Below are positions 6,904 to 12,521 of a DNA stretch of 14,343 nt, piece after piece. The notes beneath the pieces were generated by a model. It did not search any database and had not been told where the DNA came from. It saw only the letters and a program-made list of their open reading frames with translations. The position numbers were made by a program, and so were the translations under genes. The stretch is from Bacteroidota bacterium (GTDB taxonomy: Bacteria; Bacteroidota; Bacteroidia; Flavobacteriales; Weeksellaceae), in assembly GCA_023388015.1 (NCBI GenBank), contig JAEWHB010000015.1, forward strand, positions 1 to 14,343. Direction: 5' to 3'. How positions within the stretch are numbered: the stretch's first letter is position 1; the number at the start of each line of letters is the position of its first letter.

Positions 6904-6980
6904 GGTAGATTTTTATCCTCCATTTTTATTTAATCAATCACAAGAAAAGGAAGCATTTATTGCTTCCCTTTTTATTTTTA
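6904..6980 (+). ncRNA. candidate small RNA of about 75 nt between an orphan promoter and a terminator
   Basis: From the expected start a few bases after the -7 box at 6892 to the T-run ending near 6980, the sequence contains no ATG. It has a U-rich, largely unstructured 5' part (TTTTTATCCTCC, then an A/T-rich stretch) and a 3' terminator hairpin, the common layout of a trans-acting bacterial small RNA. It could instead be a decayed leader or a read-through barrier. The 5' end is estimated from the promoter box, not measured. I do not recognise it as a known RNA family. Confidence 0.35.
6949..6980 (+). terminator. Rho-independent terminator of the orphan plus-strand unit
   Basis: GGAAGCA (6949-6955) and TGCTTCC (6961-6967) form a 7-bp stem with a TTTAT loop, followed by CTTTTTTATTTTTA. 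On the minus strand the hairpin is followed by TTTTCTTG, so it may also weakly terminate transcripts from the gene at 7046-7567. Confidence 0.75.
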
Positions 6981-7045
6981 TCATCTCAATTTTAAGATGC
7001 TGCTTAATTAAAGCACTTTAAATAAACTTGGATTAAAATTACTAT

Positions 7046-7567
7046 TTACAAATTCCCCTGAATATCCACTTGAAGTTTCAACAAAGCATCATTGGATGGT
7101 GGATTTTCAGAAATGGATTTTGTGATGATGTACTCTTGCAGTTGAGCAGCAGTAGCATCTTCGCCTAAATCGGCTGCACATTGTCTGATGAAATTCTGGG
7201 TGGCATTTTTAGCCGAATAAATCAACTTCCAACTGTCGGGATTCACATAAATTTGTTGGCTCAAATTATGCTCCCATTCGCCCTGAACCGTTTGGATCAA
7301 AATGGCTTCATAATTTTTAGCGGTGGACTGAGGCGAAACACGTCGTGTTAATCCTGTGGGTTTAATTCTTTCCAGAAACAAAGCCATTCGCTCATAAGCA
7401 GCGAGACGTTGAGGAATGATTTGCGAATTATTTATTTTTCGAACTTCGATTTCCCGTCTTAGGGTTTCGCTTTTCAGAAATTTGTCAATTAATCCATAAG
7501 AAATAACCGCCACCAAAATTCCCGGTAGCAAAGCAATGATCACCGTCCACAAAGTATTTGAATCCAT
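7046..7567 (-). CDS. single-pass membrane protein of unknown function
   Basis: This 173-residue protein has one N-terminal membrane helix (about residues 6-27, TLWTVIIALLPGILVAVISYG), then a cytoplasmic, largely helical domain. That domain starts with a charged segment (SETLRREIEVRKINNSQIIP) and a YERMALFLERI motif, with a second conserved-looking region around EWEHNLSQQIYV. I believe similar proteins are widespread in flavobacteria as an uncharacterised DUF family, but I cannot confirm the family number from sequence alone. No catalytic motif is visible. It has its own -7 box (7587-7594), is divergent from the amidohydrolase gene, and a hairpin about 65 nt beyond its stop may end its transcript. 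Confidence 0.85.
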   Translation of the reverse strand: MDSNTLWTVIIALLPGILVAVISYGLIDKFLKSETLRREIEVRKINNSQIIPQRLAAYERMALFLERIKPTGLTRRVSPQSTAKNYEAILIQTVQGEWEHNLSQQIYVNPDSWKLIYSAKNATQNFIRQCAADLGEDATAAQLQEYIITKSISENPPSNDALLKLQVDIQGNL

Positions 7568-7586
7568 TTTTATAATTTAGTTCGCA

Positions 7587-7594
7587 CAAAGATA
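7587..7594 (-). promoter_or_regulatory. -7 promoter box of the gene at 7046-7567
   Basis: Reads TATCTTTG on the minus strand, an exact TAnnTTTG match, 19 nt before the ATG at 7567. It is divergent from the box at 7657, with 62 bp between them. Confidence 0.6.
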
Positions 7595-7656
7595 AAAATC
7601 ATTTTAAATTCAGGTTGAAAAATCCGCTTTGGGTTTTTATCCTCCGTTAAATTCCT

Positions 7657-7664
7657 TATTTTTG
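7657..7664 (+). promoter_or_regulatory. -7 promoter box of the amidohydrolase gene
   Basis: TATTTTTG (followed by C) matches TAnnTTTG exactly, 18 nt before the ATG at 7683. Its position decides the start of the gene: the open frame extends back to 7629, but those codons lie upstream of the expected transcription start. Confidence 0.6.
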
Positions 7665-7682
7665 CGGAAACTCCAAAAGATT

Positions 7683-8657
7683 ATGCAAAACAATATGAGC
7701 CCCAAAGACGCTGTACTTGAAAGAATTAAAGAAAAAGGCGGATGGGTAAACACCCACGCCCATTTAGACCGTGCTTATTCGCTTACAAAAGATACTTTTT
7801 CCTTTACCAATTCTTATTTGAAAGAAAAATGGCATTTGGTGGATGATATGAAAAGAAATTCTTCTGTCGAAACCATTTACGGACGTATGGAACGTGCCAT
7901 CAACCACTTTTTGGAACAAGGTGCTCAGGCAGTTGGGACTTTTATTGATGTGGATGAAGTAATTGAAGACCGCAGTATGATTGCGGCGCAACGATTGAGA
8001 GAAAATTATGGAAAGGACATCGAAATCCGTTTTGCCAATCAGGTTTTGAAAGGGGTAATCGACCCGAAAGCCCGTCAGTGGTTTGATCTTTCTTCAGATT
8101 TTGTAGATATCATCGGCGGACTTCCTGCCAAAGATTTTGGGCGTGAAGACGAACATTTGGACATCCTTTTGAGCACTGCAAAGGAAAAAGGGAAATTGGT
8201 TCATGTACACGTGGATCAGTTCAATACAGACGAAGAAAAAGAAACCGAACAATTGGCACGCAAAACCATAGAACACGGAATGCAGGGGAAGGTGACAGCT
8301 GTTCACTCGATTTCAGTTGCGGCCCATCCGAAAAAATACCGCATGGAATTGTATGATTTGATCAAAGAAGCCGATATGCACATCATTTCTTGTCCTACGG
8401 CTTGGATCGATCACAACCGCACCGAAAGACTAGCGCCGAGCCATAACTCTATGACGCCTGTGGATGAAATGATTCCGGCCGGAATTTGTGTGGCTTTTGG
8501 TACCGATAACATCAACGATATTTACAAACCTTTTTCTGACGGAGATCTGTGGACAGAACTTCGTGTGATGCTGGAAGCTTGTCACTTCTACGATGTGGAA
8601 GAACTTGCCAATATTGCAACCGTAAACGGTTTGAAAGTGCTCGGAATTGAGAAATAA
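7683..8657 (+). CDS. amidohydrolase-superfamily enzyme, cytosine-deaminase-like
   Basis: This 324-residue metal-dependent hydrolase is most like the CodA/AtzC branch of the amidohydrolase superfamily, which deaminates or hydrolyses cyclic or N-substituted ureido and amidine compounds. Metal and catalytic landmarks are in order: HAHLDR (H25, H27), VHVHVDQ (H176), AVHSIS (H208) and FGTDNIND (D275). At the position of the CodA catalytic Glu (H-x-x-E) this protein has Gln179, so standard cytosine deaminase chemistry is doubtful. There is no signal peptide. The start at 7683 (MQNNMSP) is set by the -7 box at 7657; M5 at 7695 is also possible. The next gene is an arginine-deiminase-type enzyme, which suggests a shared role in guanidino or ureido compound breakdown, but the substrate is unknown. 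Confidence 0.83.
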   Translation: MQNNMSPKDAVLERIKEKGGWVNTHAHLDRAYSLTKDTFSFTNSYLKEKWHLVDDMKRNSSVETIYGRMERAINHFLEQGAQAVGTFIDVDEVIEDRSMIAAQRLRENYGKDIEIRFANQVLKGVIDPKARQWFDLSSDFVDIIGGLPAKDFGREDEHLDILLSTAKEKGKLVHVHVDQFNTDEEKETEQLARKTIEHGMQGKVTAVHSISVAAHPKKYRMELYDLIKEADMHIISCPTAWIDHNRTERLAPSHNSMTPVDEMIPAGICVAFGTDNINDIYKPFSDGDLWTELRVMLEACHFYDVEELANIATVNGLKVLGIEK

Positions 8658-8679
8658 TAAAATTAGAAATATTCCGATG

Positions 8680-8705
8680 ATAGAGGCAGATTTTTCTGTC
8701 TCTAT
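8680..8705 (+). terminator. hairpin between the amidohydrolase and amidinotransferase genes, possible weak terminator
   Basis: Eleven pairs (ATAGAGGCAGA, 8680-8690, with TCTGTCTCTAT, 8695-8705, one G-U) close a TTTT loop. The following TTGGTTTT is a poor T-run, so it may be a partial terminator or an mRNA-stabilising 3' end that lowers expression of the next gene relative to the first. Confidence 0.5.
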
Positions 8706-8727
8706 TTGGTTTTAAATAAGAGAAATT

Positions 8728-9642
8728 ATGATTCTTAACGTTAAGAATGAAACATCAAAACTCGAAGCAGTTGTACTCGGAATCCCAAATTCTATGGGAT
8801 CTGAACCGACTTTGGAAGAAACTTATGATTCCAAATCTTACGAAAGCGTAAAACTAAATCAATATCCGAAAGAGGAAGATATAATTTTTGAAATGAGCGA
8901 ATTTGAAAAAGTCCTGAAAAAACACGGTGTTCAGGTATTTCGCCCATGGGTTTTAGAGGATTGTAACCAGGTTTTTGCGCGCGACGTGGGAATGGCCATC
9001 GACGATAAATTTATCATTGCCAATATCATTCCCGACCGTGCCGACGAACAGGAAGCTTACGAACGCATCATAAGTTCCATTGCCAAAGATAAAGTGGTGC
9101 ACGTACCGGAAAATGTGCATGTAGAGGGTGGCGATGTGATTTTGTGGAACGAATTTATGTTTGTGGGATGCTACAAACAATCCGATTATAAAAATTATAA
9201 AACCGCCCGAACCAATTTTGAAGCGGTTCAGTTTTTCAAAGATTTATTTCCCAATAAATGGGTAATTGATATGGAACTTCTGAAAGATGATTTTGACCCT
9301 TACAAAGGAATTCTTCATTTGGATTGTACTTTCCAACCGGTGGGACACAACAAAGCGATTATTTACAAAGACGGATTTTTAAATCCTATGCATTATGACA
9401 TTCTGATTTCACTTTTTGGGCGTGACAATGTTTTTGAAGTAACCCAAGAAGAAATGTATTGGATGTGTCCAAATGTTTTTTCGATTTCGCCGGATGTAGT
9501 GGTTTCAGAGAAAAATTTTACAAGACTGAACAACCACATGCGAGAAGTTTGGGGAATGACCGTAGAAGAAATTCCCTACCGAAACGTTTCCCGCATGGGT
9601 GGACTTTTGAGATGCTCCACGATGCCGTTAATCAGAAGTTAA
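8728..9642 (+). CDS. amidinotransferase / arginine-deiminase-type guanidino-modifying enzyme
   Basis: This 304-residue cytoplasmic enzyme belongs to the guanidino-group-modifying superfamily (arginine deiminase, dimethylargininase, amidinotransferases), which attacks a guanidinium carbon with an active-site Cys. The full catalytic set is present: D86 (FARDVGM), the EGGD motif at E133-D136 (HVEGGDVI), the H197-x-D199 pair (GILHLDCTF) and nucleophile C296 (GLLRCSTMPL). The protein ends eight residues after the Cys, as usual. Length fits dimethylargininase-like or amidinotransferase members better than the roughly 400-residue classical arginine deiminases. Whether it deiminates, transfers the amidino group, or makes ornithine directly cannot be told from sequence. 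It lies 70 nt after the amidohydrolase gene and upstream of ctlX, a second superfamily member. Confidence 0.85.
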   Translation: MILNVKNETSKLEAVVLGIPNSMGSEPTLEETYDSKSYESVKLNQYPKEEDIIFEMSEFEKVLKKHGVQVFRPWVLEDCNQVFARDVGMAIDDKFIIANIIPDRADEQEAYERIISSIAKDKVVHVPENVHVEGGDVILWNEFMFVGCYKQSDYKNYKTARTNFEAVQFFKDLFPNKWVIDMELLKDDFDPYKGILHLDCTFQPVGHNKAIIYKDGFLNPMHYDILISLFGRDNVFEVTQEEMYWMCPNVFSISPDVVVSEKNFTRLNNHMREVWGMTVEEIPYRNVSRMGGLLRCSTMPLIRS

Positions 9643-9645
9643 AAG

Positions 9646-9665
9646 CCCCGGATTTCAATCCGGGG
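9646..9665 (+). repeat. strong post-stop hairpin after the amidinotransferase gene
   Basis: CCCCGGAT and ATCCGGGG form a perfect 8-bp stem with a TTCA loop, 4 nt past the TAA. There is no T-run on either side, so it is not a classical intrinsic terminator. It may protect the mRNA 3' end or be a dispersed intergenic palindrome. Confidence 0.6.
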
Positions 9666-9694
9666 GATGAAAAAGACAAAAAAGATTTGGCGTA

Positions 9695-9702
9695 TATTTT
9701 TG
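9695..9702 (+). promoter_or_regulatory. possible -7 promoter box for the membrane protein gene
   Basis: TATTTTTG matches TAnnTTTG exactly and lies 65 nt before the ATG at 9767. With no -33 element and a longer leader than at the other genes here, it is less certain than the other boxes. Confidence 0.35.
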
Positions 9703-9766
9703 GTACAAAAATTATGACAAATCAAAGCGATTGAGATGAGATGAAAAATTTTAATAAAAGGTAATT

Positions 9767-10288
9767 ATGATCAAATCTGAACAAATTGAATTTGAAAATG
9801 ATAGGTTGATTTTGAAAGTGAAAAAACCATCTTTATTTGTTTTGATTTTATCGTTTGGAATGTCCTTCTTGTTTTTATTGTTACCGATTATTGTATTAAT
9901 GGCAATTATGTCCACAAGTGACGGTGAAAACCCATTGCATTTTATGCATTTTGTATTTTTAGCAATTCCATTTTCATTTGGAGTTTTTTTACTGCGAATT
10001 TCATTATGGAACTATTATGGTAAAGAAGTTTACAATTTTGGGCAGGAAAACCTCGAATACTTCGCTGATTATAATTGGTTTAAGGACTCAGTAAAGTCTA
10101 TGAAAATGAGCGATCTATATTTTTTATTTAAAATATATAATGAAAATGATAATGTAGGACAATTGTTAATTTCCGATGGTCAATCTGAAATTGAAAGTGT
10201 CATTAAATTACCTGTTGATGACTTAGAAAAATTAGTAAACAGATTAGAGTCAAAATATCTAATAATTGAAGAAGAATTCAAATTATAA
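9767..10288 (+). CDS. two-helix membrane protein of unknown function
   Basis: I do not recognise this 173-residue protein. A short cytoplasmic N-terminus (MIKSEQIEFENDRLILKVKK) leads to two membrane helices at about residues 22-47 and 57-80, separated by a small loop (STSDGENPLHFM). A soluble domain of about 90 residues follows, rich in alternating beta-like hydrophobics (KEVYNFGQENLEYFADYNWF, then SVIKLPVDDLEKLVNRLES). This resembles the general plan of small PH-like membrane proteins, but that is only an impression. The gene is more AT-rich than its neighbours and lies between two guanidino-modifying enzyme genes in the same orientation. It may be a late insertion into that group rather than part of the pathway. 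Confidence 0.78.
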   Translation: MIKSEQIEFENDRLILKVKKPSLFVLILSFGMSFLFLLLPIIVLMAIMSTSDGENPLHFMHFVFLAIPFSFGVFLLRISLWNYYGKEVYNFGQENLEYFADYNWFKDSVKSMKMSDLYFLFKIYNENDNVGQLLISDGQSEIESVIKLPVDDLEKLVNRLESKYLIIEEEFKL

Positions 10289-10309
10289 TGCTGAAATTTG
10301 ATTTTTATA

Positions 10310-10334
10310 AAACTTGAAACGTCAAACTTGAAAC
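10310..10334 (+). repeat. 11-bp direct repeat in front of ctlX
   Basis: AAACTTGAAAC occurs at 10310-10320 and 10324-10334 (14-nt period), 10 nt before the ctlX ATG. It could be a regulator site or one of the short intergenic repeats of this genome. No perfect -7 box was found nearby. Confidence 0.55.
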
Positions 10335-10344
10335 ATTAAACGCA

Positions 10345-11283
10345 ATGAACAAACAATATACAAACCACATATTAATGGTTGAGCCGGTAGATTTTCGGTT
10401 CAACGAAGAAACGGCAGTAAACAATTATTTCCAAAGCAAACCGGAGGATTCTCAAGAATCTGTTCAGGAAAAAGCATTGAGCGAATTCCGAAATATGGTT
10501 TCCAAACTTCGTGAGCATGGCGTGAACGTCATTGTCCTTCAGGATACACCTGATCCGCACACGCCGGATTCCATTTTTCCAAACAACTGGATTTCTTTTC
10601 ACGAAAATAAAATGATCGCGCTTTATCCGATGTTTGCACAAAATCGCCGTCAGGAAAGGAGGGAAGACGATGTTTTGGATTTATTGGCCGAAAAAGGTTT
10701 CGAAGCCGAAGAAATTATGGATTATACCGATGCCGAGTCAGACGAAATCTTTTTGGAAGGAACCGGAAGCATCATCCTCGACCGTGAAAATAAAATCGCT
10801 TATGCCGCGGTTTCACCACGAAGCGACGAAGAATTATTCATCGAATTTTGTGAAGATTTTGAATACACTCCTGTACTTTTTGAAGCCAATCAAACTGTGA
10901 ACGGCGAAAGAATGCAAATTTACCATACCAATGTGATGATGTGCGTGGCGGATGAATATGCTGTCATCTGTCTGGAATCTATTGATGATAAAGCTGAAAA
11001 GAAATTTGTGGCCGATACCCTTGTGGAAACCGGAAAAGAAATCATTGATATCACCGAAGAACAAATGCACAAATTTGCCGGAAATATGTTGCAAGTAGGA
11101 GGAATGGGCACTTCAAAATACCTTGTAATGTCACAAACAGCTTTTGATTCCCTTACGAAATATCAGATTGATGCCATTGAAAAATACAATCCGATTATTG
11201 CGGTAGATATAAATACCATCGAAACTTTGGGCGGTGGAAGCGCACGTTGCATGATGGCTGAAGTTTTTCTGCCGAAAGCTTAA
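10345..11283 (+). CDS. ctlX: citrulline-utilisation hydrolase CtlX, arginine-deiminase superfamily
   Basis: This 312-residue enzyme matches the CtlX branch of the guanidino-group-modifying superfamily. CtlX is known from Francisella, where it is needed for use of citrulline and is thought to hydrolyse citrulline to ornithine. Visible landmarks are the N-terminal VEPVDFRFN, D75 and PNNW (79-82, PDSIFPNNWISFH), LEGTGS (137-142) in the place of the EGGD motif, catalytic H194 (YHTNVMM), GNMLQVGG and nucleophile C302 (GGGSARCMMAE). All catalytic positions are filled. There is no signal peptide, so it acts in the cytoplasm. It is the last gene before a large double-palindrome terminator. The amidinotransferase gene upstream could feed citrulline to it or act on a related guanidine. 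Confidence 0.85.
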   Translation: MNKQYTNHILMVEPVDFRFNEETAVNNYFQSKPEDSQESVQEKALSEFRNMVSKLREHGVNVIVLQDTPDPHTPDSIFPNNWISFHENKMIALYPMFAQNRRQERREDDVLDLLAEKGFEAEEIMDYTDAESDEIFLEGTGSIILDRENKIAYAAVSPRSDEELFIEFCEDFEYTPVLFEANQTVNGERMQIYHTNVMMCVADEYAVICLESIDDKAEKKFVADTLVETGKEIIDITEEQMHKFAGNMLQVGGMGTSKYLVMSQTAFDSLTKYQIDAIEKYNPIIAVDINTIETLGGGSARCMMAEVFLPKA

Positions 11284-11291
11284 TCGATCTG

Positions 11292-11346
11292 AACCTTGTC
11301 AAGGTTAATCTTCACTTCGAAAATAACCTTGACAAGGTTTTATTTT
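11292..11346 (+). terminator. terminator after ctlX built from two inverted palindromes
   Basis: A 16-bp arm (11292-11307) starting AACCTTG has its exact reverse complement at 11324-11339, followed by TTTATTTTAA. Each arm is itself a palindrome around a GTC or GAC centre (AACCTT...AAGGTT), so the RNA can fold as one long hairpin or as two small ones. The T-run is on the plus side only, so it serves ctlX rather than obg. Confidence 0.8.
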
Positions 11347-11380
11347 AATTCGAAATCAAGTTCGTCATTCAGTTTTAATG

Positions 11381-11417
11381 AAACGAACTTCGAACTTCGA
11401 AAAACGAACTACGAATT
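11381..11417. repeat. TTCGAA/TACGAA intergenic repeat array, copy 2
   Basis: Short repeats of CGAACTT and CGAACTA with TTCGAA palindromes lie between the ctlX terminator and the obg stop, overlapping the stop by a few bases. The array shares ACGAACTTCGAAC exactly with 4765-4777, in the same kind of place: after a plus-strand terminator and before the 3' end of a minus-strand gene. Confidence 0.6.
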
Positions 11418-12395
11418 TATCTCCTTCCAAAGTAAATCTTTCAACTCCTGCAAACCTTGTTGGGCAACAGCAGAAATATACAAATGGGGAATATCTTTTG
11501 GTAGAAGTTCCGAAATCGCTGCTTTCAGTTCATCGTCCAGCATATCACTTTTTGAAATCGCCAAAATCCGATGTTTATCGAGCAATTCAGGATTGAATTT
11601 TTTCAGTTCGTTTATCAAAATTTCATATTCTTTCGCATGATCTGCCGCATCAGCCGGAATGAGAAACAATAGAACCGAATTCCTTTCGATATGGCGCAAA
11701 AACCTGTGCCCCAAACCTTTTCCTTCGGCAGCGCCTTCGATGATTCCCGGAATATCCGCCATCACAAAAGACTGATGATTTCTATATTCAACAATTCCCA
11801 AATTGGGCGTTAGTGTTGTAAAGGCATAATCTGCTATTTTGGGCTTGGCTGCCGAAACCACCGAAAGCAAAGTGGATTTACCGGCATTAGGAAATCCAAC
11901 CAAACCGACATCGGCCAGAATTTTTAATTCCAGAAGTACCGGCATTTCTTCGCCTGGTAAGCCAGGTTGGGCATATCTTGGTGTTTGTCGCGTTGCCGAA
12001 CGGAAATGCCAGTTGCCAAGTCCGCCTTTTCCACCGCGAAGCAAAACTACTTCTTGTCCGTTTTCTGTAATTTCTCCCAGAAAATTCCCTTGTTCGTCTT
12101 TTGCAATCGTCCCAATGGGCACTTCGATGTAAATATCGTTTCCATCTGCTCCTGTAGAGCGGGAAGAACCACCATTTTTACCATTTTCAGCTTTCAAATG
12201 TCGGGTGTAGCGAAGAGGTAAAAGCGTCCATTGATTGTTATTTCCTTTCATGATGATATGTCCACCACGACCACCATCACCACCATCTGGCCCACCTTTC
12301 TCAATGAATTTTTCGCGGTGTAAATGCGCTGAACCGGCACCACCGTTTCCACTTTTACAATATATCTTGATGTAATCTACAAAGTTTGAATGCAA
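11409..12395 (-). CDS. obg: GTPase Obg/CgtA, TTG start
   Basis: Obg is an essential GTPase that binds the 50S subunit and couples ribosome assembly to (p)ppGpp and stress. This 328-residue copy has the glycine-rich Obg fold at about 1-158 (GNGGAGSAHLHREK, KGGPDGGDGGRGGH, GGKGGLGNWHFRSA). The G domain follows, with P-loop GFPNAGKS (167-174), switch II MADIPGIIEGA, guanine-specificity ISKSD and YISAVA. It ends at the G domain with no long C-terminal extension, as in other Bacteroidota. The first codon is TTG at 12395: reading back in frame gives no ATG before a TAG inside the -7 box, and the usual MSNFVDY start is replaced by TTG-His-Ser-Asn-Phe. ATT at 12398 is the only other near-start codon. 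Confidence 0.94.
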   Translation of the reverse strand: MHSNFVDYIKIYCKSGNGGAGSAHLHREKFIEKGGPDGGDGGRGGHIIMKGNNNQWTLLPLRYTRHLKAENGKNGGSSRSTGADGNDIYIEVPIGTIAKDEQGNFLGEITENGQEVVLLRGGKGGLGNWHFRSATRQTPRYAQPGLPGEEMPVLLELKILADVGLVGFPNAGKSTLLSVVSAAKPKIADYAFTTLTPNLGIVEYRNHQSFVMADIPGIIEGAAEGKGLGHRFLRHIERNSVLLFLIPADAADHAKEYEILINELKKFNPELLDKHRILAISKSDMLDDELKAAISELLPKDIPHLYISAVAQQGLQELKDLLWKEINS

Positions 12396-12411
12396 AATTT
12401 TAAATTTAATG

Positions 12412-12419
12412 CAAAACTA
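12412..12419 (-). promoter_or_regulatory. -7 promoter box of obg
   Basis: On the minus strand this reads TAGTTTTG, an exact TAnnTTTG match followed by C, 16 nt before the TTG start. It supports a start downstream of 12410 and a leader of about 12 nt. Confidence 0.6.
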
Positions 12420-12509
12420 CATTATTTTTTTGGGAGTAAAGTTCGAATAATAATTCTGGAAATTCCCAAACCCAAAATTGAGATGACATATTTTGACGTT
12501 TTCATTTTG

Positions 12510-12517
12510 TAATTTTG
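12510..12517 (+). promoter_or_regulatory. -7 promoter box of rmuC, implying a leaderless mRNA
   Basis: TAATTTTG matches TAnnTTTG exactly and ends 4 nt before the rmuC ATG at 12522, so transcription should start at or within a base or two of the ATG. It is divergent from the obg box, with about 90 bp between them. Confidence 0.55.
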
Positions 12518-12521
12518 GGAT

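Noticed and set aside
6910..7645. The 12-mer TTTTTATCCTCC occurs both in the candidate small RNA (6910-6921) and upstream of the amidohydrolase gene (7634-7645).
   Set aside because: A shared AT-rich 12-mer is expected several times by chance in 14 kb, and the second copy lies upstream of the expected transcription start, so it is not a likely small-RNA target.
7629..7682. N-terminal extension of the amidohydrolase by 18 residues to a start at 7629.
   Set aside because: The region contains the -7 promoter box (7657-7664) and would not be in the mRNA.
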